From NCBI GenBank assembly GCA_034440455.1, contig JAWXCB010000009.1:1-21299 (forward strand): a stretch of 21,299 bases of DNA. Direction: 5' to 3'. Shown here piece after piece: positions 7,834 to 14,800 of this stretch. Position 1 is the first letter of the stretch. Each line of letters begins with the position of its first letter. Below the pieces are notes generated by a model that saw only the letters and a program-made list of their open reading frames with translations, ran no database searches and was not told where the DNA came from. Source of the stretch: JAWXCB01 sp034440455 (GTDB taxonomy: Bacteria; Bacteroidota; Bacteroidia; Chitinophagales; CAIOSU01). The translations under genes and the position numbers were made by a program.

Positions 7834-8559
7834 TCAGTTCGTGCTGATTTCCGTTAATCCAGAATTCCTTCCCGTGATTTGCGTGATGAGTATCATGCGC
7901 TTTCCGAATTCAGTCCACACTTCATACTGAATTTCTGTTTCGAGGAGCAGTTTGTTGTAATTATCCACCACGCGGTTGCAAAAGTTCATGTGGTTTTCAT
8001 TTTGGCGGCTAATGAAGCTCGCTTTTTCACGAAAGCGTTGTTCATCATCATCAAAGCTTACATAATCCGTAGCAAGGTTCTTGTCATAGCCGTAGGTGAT
8101 TTTCAATTCGCTGAGCCTGTCCCACAGCGTGTTTTCTTCCTCTTCTTCTTCGTATTTATCTTTCTTCTCCGTCAACTCTTTAATCACTTTTTCCAATTCA
8201 CGGATTTTCTTGTCATACTCCTGAATAGCATCATTCGTATCATTCACCAATTGCACAAAGCGCTCCATCGCGTTAGGGCGCTTCAGGTTCACCTCGGCAA
8301 GAATATGATCTGCTGTTTCGCGCGTTGACTTGAGTTTTTTTTTCATTTCCTTTTGTTCCTTCCGCACGGCTTCAACCTGCCTGTCGAGGTCTCCGTATTG
8401 CTTGAGCAGTTCGCGCGCCTGCTCGTGACGCTTCGCCTCATGGTCGTGCAACTCGAGGTAAATATTCAGCAACTTTTCATCGCGGGTAGTCCACGGCTTG
8501 GACTCATCATAGTCGAACATGATTTTGTGGAAAGGATGTGCAATCTGCTTCTTCTGCAT
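7834..8559 (-). CDS. Coiled-coil protein of unknown function
   Basis: A 241-residue soluble protein without signal peptide or membrane span. Residues about 25-145 are highly charged (Lys, Glu, Arg) with heptad-like spacing of Leu, Ile and Val, predicting a long coiled coil, ending in a glutamate run before residues N-T-L-W-D. The C-terminal 100 residues look globular (I-T-Y-G-Y-D-K-N-L...I-S-R-Q-N-E-N-H-M). I do not recognise a named family. ATG 8559 is 21 nt below an exact TAnnTTTG box; an internal ATG (residue 14) is possible. The gene stands alone, with a promoter box in front and a strong terminator behind. A cytoskeletal or scaffolding role would be speculation. Confidence 0.82.
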   Translation of the reverse strand: MQKKQIAHPFHKIMFDYDESKPWTTRDEKLLNIYLELHDHEAKRHEQARELLKQYGDLDRQVEAVRKEQKEMKKKLKSTRETADHILAEVNLKRPNAMERFVQLVNDTNDAIQEYDKKIRELEKVIKELTEKKDKYEEEEEENTLWDRLSELKITYGYDKNLATDYVSFDDDEQRFREKASFISRQNENHMNFCNRVVDNYNKLLLETEIQYEVWTEFGKRMILITQITGRNSGLTEISTN

Positions 8560-8580
8560 AACGCGCTTATTTTATCAAAT

Positions 8581-8588
8581 CAAATATA
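8581..8588 (-). promoter_or_regulatory. Putative -7 promoter box of the coiled-coil gene
   Basis: TATATTTG on the minus strand is an exact TAnnTTTG match ending 21 nt before the ATG at 8559. The nearest -33-like element is a TTTC about 24 nt upstream, so the upstream element is weak. Confidence 0.48.
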
Positions 8589-8739
8589 CGTGCAGCAGGA
8601 CTTTTGGTTTACGAAAGAACGTAGTTTTTAACTCTTAGTCAACTGTTTATACAACAAATACCATTTTCAGTTTTTTTTTCTTCCTCTGTTTATTACGATA
8701 ACAAACTTTAAACATGCGAAATAATGCACCTAATTGAAA

Positions 8740-9459
8740 TTATCCTTCAAAATGCAGGGAGAAAATAATTCCGCGCGAGAAGAGTTTATCAATCACGCGG
8801 GAGTAATTCAGCAAATCGTTACGAGAATGTAAGTTCACAAAACCATTGGCGACTTTCACTTCGGGCGAGAAAATAAACAGCGGAAAAAAAAACTGGATGC
8901 CCAAGCCCAGTTCATAGGCAAGGTCGTGCCGGCTTACCTTCACCTGGTCATCTGCCCGTCTTGATTTTGCATTGGAAGCTAAATCAATGCTGTACTTCAG
9001 CCCGGTGAGCACATAGAGGCGTATGTCTTTAATAGGTTGCGATTTAAAACGTACCTCAACCGGAAATTCAATGCTGATATTTTCGATGGATTTTTTCGCA
9101 AACGAACTGTCGTAGAGCGTGTAGTTTAAATCTTTGCCTCCAAAAGAAAGCGTAGGGATTAAGCGGAGGTCAAAATATTTTCCAAGGCGGTAATTTGAAA
9201 TGATACCGAGATTGAAACCGGGTCCGCGACCGGCATTTATCTTCTGTATAGTATCGTCATAAGTAAACTCTTGCGACTGCGTGATTTTAAAACTGGTGCT
9301 GTTAAATCCAAGCATAATGCCGAAATACAACTTCTTGTTCACGTATTCCAAATAATTTAGCTGCGCTTGCGAAACAAGCGGCATGGCAAGCAGGCACGCT
9401 ACTATCAGCGCTTTTCCCCTGTGTAAATTGATGCTATTCCGAATGTTAAAATTTTGCAT
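8740..9459 (-). CDS. porT: PorT-family outer-membrane beta-barrel, type IX secretion component
   Basis: A 239-residue outer-membrane protein required, in studied Bacteroidota, for the type IX secretion system. The signal peptide is residues about 14-32 (R-G-K-A-L-I-V-A-C-L-L-A-M-P...S-Q-A-Q). The mature part is an alternating-strand barrel with PorT hallmarks: Y-F-G-I-M-L-G-F-N, P-G-F-N-L-G-I-I-S-N, F-D-L-R-L-I-P-T-L-S-F-G, E-F-P-V-E-V-R-F-K-S, Y-S-I-D-L-A-S-N, and a tail with I-D-K-L-F-S-R and a final S-L-H-F-E. The first ATG lies 55 nt inside ubiE; no later in-frame ATG leaves a signal peptide, so the overlap looks genuine. The ubiE-porT pair is a familiar arrangement in Bacteroidota. It would help export the M43 protease and probably the giant protein encoded nearby. 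Confidence 0.9.
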   Translation of the reverse strand: MQNFNIRNSINLHRGKALIVACLLAMPLVSQAQLNYLEYVNKKLYFGIMLGFNSTSFKITQSQEFTYDDTIQKINAGRGPGFNLGIISNYRLGKYFDLRLIPTLSFGGKDLNYTLYDSSFAKKSIENISIEFPVEVRFKSQPIKDIRLYVLTGLKYSIDLASNAKSRRADDQVKVSRHDLAYELGLGIQFFFPLFIFSPEVKVANGFVNLHSRNDLLNYSRVIDKLFSRGIIFSLHFEG

Positions 9460-10136
9460 TGCACTGCTTTATAGCCGCATTCTTCCATGAGTTGCACAAA
9501 CGCTTTTCCTTCGGGAAACGCCTGCACTGATTCGGGAAGATAAGTGTATGCCCGCTGGTCGCTTGAGAAAATTCTTCCGATAACGGGCAACACGTTCTTA
9601 AAATAAAAATTAAACAACTGTTTTATGGGAAACCCCTGCGGCTTGGAAAATTCAAGCACCACAACCATACCTCCCGGCTTCAGCACGCGAAACATCTCTT
9701 TCATGCCTGCTTGCAGGTTTTCAAAATTCCGCACGCCAAAAGCAACGGTTACGGCATCAAATCTATTGTCTGCAAAGGGCAATTGTTCCGAATCAGCGCG
9801 CTGCAAGGTGATGATATTTGCAAGGTTCCTTTTCTTCACTTTCCCCCTCCCCACCTCCAGCATCTTCTCTGAAATGTCCACCCCTATGATTTCTTTCGGT
9901 TGCAATTTTTGAAGCGCAATTGAAAAATCAGCCGTGCCTGTTGCCACATCAAGAATAGTCTGCGGATGTTTATCCAAGAGAAAATTCATCGCTTTCCTGC
10001 GCCATAGTTTGTCAATGTTTACCGACAAAAGATGATTTAAAAAATCATAGTTATGCGCGATGTTGTCAAACATCTCTTCCACCTGCCGCTTCTTGCCGGT
10101 AGATTTATTGTAAGGTGTTACGTGTGAGGTTTCCAA
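9405..10136 (-). CDS. ubiE: Demethylmenaquinone methyltransferase (UbiE/MenG)
   Basis: Performs the last step of menaquinone synthesis, SAM-dependent methylation of demethylmenaquinone; in this lineage menaquinone is the quinone used by complex I. The 243 residues carry the UbiE N-terminus V-E-E-M-F-D-N-I-A-H-N-Y-D-F-L-N-H, SAM motif I (I-L-D-V-A-T-G-T-A-D-F), I-I-G-V-D-I-S-E-K-M-L, the family signature A-F-G-V-R-N-F-E-N and R-V-L-K-P-G-G. The start is a TTG (10136-10134): an in-frame TAA lies three codons upstream and the first ATG (residue 22) would cut off conserved residues. The 3' end overlaps porT by 55 nt, indicating co-transcription. It is divergent from engB, with 78 nt between. Confidence 0.96.
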   Translation of the reverse strand: METSHVTPYNKSTGKKRQVEEMFDNIAHNYDFLNHLLSVNIDKLWRRKAMNFLLDKHPQTILDVATGTADFSIALQKLQPKEIIGVDISEKMLEVGRGKVKKRNLANIITLQRADSEQLPFADNRFDAVTVAFGVRNFENLQAGMKEMFRVLKPGGMVVVLEFSKPQGFPIKQLFNFYFKNVLPVIGRIFSSDQRAYTYLPESVQAFPEGKAFVQLMEECGYKAVQCKILTFGIASIYTGEKR

Positions 10137-10214
10137 TTTCAGTTAAATTCGCCCCCTCTCTGGCGGGACATCCATGTTGCTCTATTGTAAATATTAAAAT
10201 CGCCACGAAGTTAA

Positions 10215-10817
10215 ATGTTTTTCAAAAGCCCACAGTTCATTGGCAGTTATCCCACTGTAACCATGCAGCCGAAAACCGGTTTGCCTGAATTTGCCTTCGT
10301 TGGAAGATCAAACGTAGGTAAGTCTTCCCTGCTTAATTATTTGGTGAATGTGAAGAATCTTGCCCGCGTATCGCAAACGCCAGGTAAAACGCAGCTCATT
10401 AATTATTTTCTCATTGAGGAAAAATGGTATCTCGTTGACCTTCCCGGTTTTGGCTATGCCAAAGTACCTAAAACGATTCGCTTCACGTTTCAGAAAATGA
10501 TTGCGGACTATCTCACCAAAAGCGAAACGCTGCAATGCGTGTTTCTGCTGATTGATTCGCGCATTCCTCCTCAAAAAAACGACCTTGAGTTCACCAATTG
10601 GCTCGGTGAAAATGAAATTCCTTTTGTGCTGGTTTTCACAAAGGCAGATAACTATCCATCGGGACGCTCTAAGCTAAACATGGAAGCTTTCAAAACCGAA
10701 ATGTTGAAAACATGGGAGGAATTGCCCCAAATTTTTATCACTTCCATGAAAAGCAAAAGAGGCAGTAAAGAAATCGTGCAGTATGTGAATGCGCTGAATG
10801 CGCAGAACCCTCAATAA
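10215..10817 (+). CDS. engB: Ribosome-biogenesis GTP-binding protein EngB (YsxC/YihA)
   Basis: An essential-type GTPase assisting assembly of the large ribosomal subunit. All GTPase motifs are present in the 200 residues: G1 P-loop G-R-S-N-V-G-K-S-S at 30-38, G2 T55 in T-P-G-K-T, G3 D-L-P-G-F-G at 75-80, G4 T-K-A-D at 142-145 and G5 T-S-M at 176-178. Length and the Y-P-x-x-x-x-Q-P-K-T-G-L-P-E-F-A-F start are normal for the family. ATG 10215 gives the full family N-terminus. Its stop is followed 5 nt later by a hairpin shared with the converging tRNA unit. Confidence 0.97.
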   Translation: MFFKSPQFIGSYPTVTMQPKTGLPEFAFVGRSNVGKSSLLNYLVNVKNLARVSQTPGKTQLINYFLIEEKWYLVDLPGFGYAKVPKTIRFTFQKMIADYLTKSETLQCVFLLIDSRIPPQKNDLEFTNWLGENEIPFVLVFTKADNYPSGRSKLNMEAFKTEMLKTWEELPQIFITSMKSKRGSKEIVQYVNALNAQNPQ

Positions 10818-10819
10818 AC

Positions 10820-10855
10820 AAAAAAGCCTCCCCGAATATGCTTCGGAGAGGCTTT
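10820..10855. terminator. Terminator of the tRNA unit, shared with engB
   Basis: A 14-bp stem with one C/A mismatch (10823-10836 with 10842-10855) and a 5-nt loop. On the minus strand it begins 2 nt after the tRNA-Leu 3' end and runs into a T-run (10825-10820), a strong intrinsic terminator. On the plus strand it lies just past the engB stop but has only three T residues at the stem end, so it is weaker there. Confidence 0.9.
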
Positions 10856-10857
10856 CG

Positions 10858-10939
10858 TGCCCAGGGCGGGACTCGAACCCGCAAGCCTTGCGGCATACGC
10901 CCCTCAAACGTACGTGTATACCAATTCCACCACCTGGGC
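10858..10939 (-). tRNA. tRNA-Leu (anticodon GAG)
   Basis: An 82-nt class II tRNA. The acceptor stem GCCCAGG pairs with CCTGGGC, with discriminator A at 10858. The anticodon loop reads TTGAGGG with GAG at its centre, decoding CUC and CUU. A variable arm (about 10 nt more than class I) and the T-loop GTTCGAGTC are clear. CCA is not encoded. It lies 51 nt behind tRNA-Ala on the same strand and is probably cut from one precursor with it. Confidence 0.97.
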
Positions 10940-10990
10940 TTGCAATTTTTTAACTTCTTGAGAAACAAAGAACTTCCCTTTTATTATCTG

Positions 10991-11064
10991 TGGAGACAAT
11001 GGGAGTCGAACCCACGACCCCTTGCATGCCATGCAAGTACTCTAGCCAACTGAGCTATGTCCCC
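10991..11064 (-). tRNA. tRNA-Ala (anticodon GGC)
   Basis: A 74-nt tRNA. The acceptor stem GGGGACA pairs with TGTCTCC, giving the G3-U70 wobble pair that alanyl-tRNA synthetase recognises. The D-arm is TAGCTCAGTTGGCTAGAG; the anticodon stem CTTGC/GCAAG holds the loop ATGGCAT with anticodon GGC, decoding GCC and GCU. The T-loop is GTTCGACTC, discriminator A; CCA is not encoded. It is the first gene of a two-tRNA unit. Confidence 0.98.
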
Positions 11065-11067
11065 ATG

Positions 11068-11093
11068 TCTTTGCCAAAAAGGGACGGCAAAGA
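11068..11093. repeat. 8-bp inverted repeat over the tRNA promoter and leader
   Basis: TCTTTGCC (11068-11075) and GGCAAAGA (11086-11093) are a perfect inverted repeat around a 10-nt spacer. The right arm lies within the -7 box and the left arm just before the tRNA-Ala 5' end, so only one arm would be transcribed. It could be a protein-binding operator or chance. Confidence 0.4.
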
Positions 11094-11120
11094 TAAAAGC
11101 ATTGTTCTGTAAATCAAAAA
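11088..11120 (-). promoter_or_regulatory. Promoter of the tRNA-Ala/tRNA-Leu unit
   Basis: On the minus strand TTTTTG (11120-11115), 19 nt, then TATCTTTG (11095-11088) give both Bacteroidota promoter elements (-33 TTTG and -7 TAnnTTTG) at the expected spacing; the -7 box ends 23 nt before tRNA-Ala. The bases just after the -7 box are GC-rich (CCGTCCC), reminiscent of stringently controlled stable-RNA promoters, but that is only a comparison. This is the best promoter match in the window. Confidence 0.7.
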
Positions 11121-11141
11121 TTAGTTCGGAATCGTGATTTG

Positions 11142-11570
11142 CTACTCAATCACAATCTTACCAAGACGGTAATTGCCAGGTCCGATAAAAATAAGGCTGA
11201 GAAAAAGAATCGCCATTTTAATTGCATGCGATGCCTCCATGATGGAACCAAACGTAAAAACTCCTTTGATGTGGCTTAATGCCGCCACCACCATCGTGAT
11301 GAACATCAGCAATACGGCAGGACGAAAGAGGATGCCGGTGAGCATTAATATGCCTCCGACCATCTCAGCAAGTGCTGCAAGAAATCCCCAGACTACGGGC
11401 ACAAAATCAATTCCGACATATTGCATCGCGCTTCCGAGTTTTTCCCATTTTTCAGGACCTCCAATGATTTTAGGATAGCCGTGCATGATGAAAAACGCCC
11501 CAATCCCGATTCTTAATAAAAGTAGTCCAAAATTTTTTTGCCCTTCTGAATAGCTGTTGAGTATGCTCAT
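11142..11570 (-). CDS. DoxX family membrane protein
   Basis: A 142-residue inner-membrane protein of the DoxX/DoxD-like family. It shows the typical start L-L-L-R-I-G-I-G-A-F-F-I-M-H-G-Y-P-K-I in the first membrane helix, then three more hydrophobic helices (about 57-80, 84-100 and 112-130), with A-A-L-A-E-M-V-G-G in the second and a short charged tail. DoxX proteins are variously linked to quinol oxidation and redox stress; the role here is not known. ATG 11570 is preferred: it lies 20 nt below an exact TAnnTTTG box, and the longer frame to 11618 would cross that box. The tRNA unit downstream has its own promoter. Confidence 0.92.
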   Translation of the reverse strand: MSILNSYSEGQKNFGLLLLRIGIGAFFIMHGYPKIIGGPEKWEKLGSAMQYVGIDFVPVVWGFLAALAEMVGGILMLTGILFRPAVLLMFITMVVAALSHIKGVFTFGSIMEASHAIKMAILFLSLIFIGPGNYRLGKIVIE

Positions 11571-11590
11571 AGTTGTAGGTTCATTTCCAA

Positions 11591-11598
11591 CAAATGTA
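11591..11598 (-). promoter_or_regulatory. Putative -7 promoter box of the DoxX gene
   Basis: TACATTTG on the minus strand fits TAnnTTTG exactly and ends 20 nt before the ATG at 11570. No good -33 element is seen. The stretch from here to 11825 is AT-rich, with T-runs and no gene or clear plus-strand promoter. Confidence 0.42.
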
Positions 11599-11825
11599 AA
11601 AGCAAATAGGTCTGACATTTCAGCGAATTCTTCACAACCTATTTCAAGAATGGATATTTCCTTATATCCTCCATTTTAGGTTCTTCTATTTCTTCTTTTT
11701 TTCAATTTTTTCTTGCATTTTACATTTATCAGAAAAACAGTTCCGGTTTCCACTTTTTTTAATTATTCACATTTGTTTGTTTTAGATTAGGCTTGTTTTA
11801 ATGAGATTTTATATCTTGTGGCTGA

Positions 11826-14800
11826 ATGAAAACCCACCATTTCCTACTTTCTTCAGTATTCGTGTGCCTGCTCCTGCCTGTTTTGGCGTTTACACAAATT
11901 ATTGATGACCGTCAGTTTGTGTTCCTCGGAGCAGACAATGAAGTTTTGCACTTAGTTTGGGAAGAGCATCTCACTGAATCTGTTGTGAATTACACTGTGG
12001 AAAAAAGTTATGACGGCAACACCTTCTTTCCGCTCGCAACAGTAACACCGGGCGCTCACCTTTTAGATATTCATGCAAACGACTATCCGCAGGATATTGA
12101 GTATAACAACAATATATTATATAGTACAGAAACCGGCTTCGGCAGATTCATCTACAACGATACGCGCAAGCCACATGAATTTGCAGAAAAGAATTTTTTC
12201 TACCGCGTTAAAATGAAAAAAATAAATGAAGCCGTTTTTTACACGCGCACTGTTATCAAAAGCTACAACCTGAATATTGCTGATTTTGATGAAACACGTT
12301 TGGATACAGTACAGCTCGAAGGTGGAAATCCGAGTAATGAATATGATAACGAATTGCCGGGCAGCGGTCCGATTATTCAAAAATTAATTACCTGCCCTAA
12401 TCAGCAAAATCCACCATCAGGATACATTTACACAGGGAATAGCCGCTTTCTTTATGGCCAATGTTGCTATTGGGAAGAAAAGGAATACACCAATTCGCAA
12501 ATTACAGAAGCATGTGGCGGCATGCAGGCATGGTGTTGTCCCCGCGATTGCGCGCCCGTTGCATATGACCCATGTTGTGTGCATATCTGCTCTGAATACA
12601 ATCTGTGTTCTTGCCCGCCCTGGCAATGTTGTGATGTGTCAGATGCAAGCGTATGGATAGTGGATACTACTATTTCCTACTTAGTGAGCGCAAGCATTGG
12701 CAGCCAAACTAATGTTTCGTGCTTTGGCGCATATCAGGATGGAGTAGTGAATATAAACGTAACCGGTGGATTTGCGCCTTATGACTATGTATGGGATAAT
12801 GGCGCAGGCATGGGCACTAATCTAAATGGTTTGACAGCCGGAATTTATACCCTTACTGTTTCGGATGACCATGGGTGCAAGGCAACTACAAATTTCACTA
12901 TTACGCAGCCCACACAGTTGATAACGTCTTTAATTCCGACACATGTATCCTGCAACGGATATGCTAATGGTTCAATTGACCTTGTTGTATCGGGAGGAAC
13001 TCCAAATTATACCTATTCATGGAGCAACACTCCCACTACTCAGGATATTTATAACCTTCCTCCAAATAATTACGCAGTAACTGTAACTGATAGTAAAGGC
13101 TGTCAATCATTAGCAAACATTAATATTATTCAACCGGGTACGTTTTCAGGCGTAGTTAGTTCTGTAAATATTCCGTGTAATGGCTGGGTAATAGGCAGCG
13201 CATTAATCACCATGACAGGGGGAACATATCCCTATACTTACGCCTGGTCAAACGGTTCAATAAATCAACAAATCACAGGACTTGCGGCAGGAAGCGTGAG
13301 CGTTACGGCAACTGATGCCAATGGTTGCACATTTTCCATATCAGGAAATGTGACGCAAAACACGCAAATTTCAGGAACTACCTCAACAACTTCAACTGGA
13401 TGCGGGTTAAGCACAGGAACTGCATCTGTATTAAATCCAATTACCGGGGGCTCGGGAGCATACACTTTTTTATGGAGCCCTTCGGGACAAACAACACAAA
13501 CAGCGAATAATCTAAGCGCAGGGATTGCCACAGTGCAAATTATAGACGCAAATGTTACGCCTGTGGGTTCGTGTGCGGTTACGCTAACGGTGCCTATTTC
13601 AAACAGTTCGGGACCAACTGTGAACGTAACCGGATCTTCAATTAGCTGTAGTACATCATTGACTGGCACAGTTTCAGCAAGTTATCCATCTTGCCCCACC
13701 TGCACTATTGTATGGTATAATAGTTCCGGCACTCAAATAGGGACCATAGCCACACTAAATGGATTAGGTCCCGGCACCTACACCGCCAGAGTCACCAGAC
13801 CTGCAGACGGCTGCATTATATCACAAAATGCTATAATTACCGCAAACCCTCCACTTTCTATATCTCTGACCATTGAAAATGAAAGCTGCGTTAATTTTGA
13901 CGATGGATCTGCCTCAGCAACTATTAGCGGAGGAACCCCTACTTATATCTATGAATGGCTTGATTCAAATAACAATATAATTCAGGCAGGAGGAGTTATG
14001 ATTTTTGGATTGCCTCCCGCCAATTATTCACTCAGGGTTACAGATGGTGGTGGAAGCGGATGTCCAGTAACACAAAGTTTTACTATTGTTCCTTATTCAT
14101 TTTCTATTTCTACTACAAAAACAAACCCGATATGCAGCGGTGGCAATACGGGAACTATCACCGTAGATGTGAACGGAGGGGATTGGCCCTTCACTTATCA
14201 ATGGCTTACCAATTTAAACCCGTTGCCTAACGGAACAGTGATTCCCAGTCAAAATGGACAAACGCTTACCGGAAGAAGTGCTGGAAATTATTATGCCCGA
14301 GTAATCACCGCAACAAATTGCACCCTCACCTCCCCCGTTCCTATCGTGCTTGCAAATCCACCGGCTCTAACTCTTAGCCTTCCCGTGGAAACAGATATTC
14401 TTTGTGTAGGACAATGCACCGGAGGGGCTTCTGTGATTTTAGGCGGTGGTACCCCACCCCGCACTCTTCAATGGTTTGATGCAGGATTGGTCCCAATTCC
14501 AGGCGAAACGAACCCAAGCATTGACTCTTTATGTGCCGGGACTTATTATGTTCGGGGGGCTGATTCTAAAGGCTGCTCCTCCAACCAGCGAACGGTCAGC
14601 ATTATTAATGTTGAACAAGAAATATTATTTGACATATTTCCGAACAATATTTCTTGCTCCGGATATAGTAATGGAGCGATTAATTTAACTCCCTATTTTG
14701 GCGACCCTTTGGATTATAATTATTTATGGAATAATGGCGAATCCACCCCAAATATAGCTGGGCTTGACAGCGGTACTTATACAGTAACAATTACTGATGC

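Noticed and set aside
11793..11818. TTG-N16-TATCTTG as a promoter for the giant gene
   Set aside because: The -7-like box lacks one T of TAnnTTTG, the spacing is short and it would leave almost no leader before ATG 11826; too weak to annotate.
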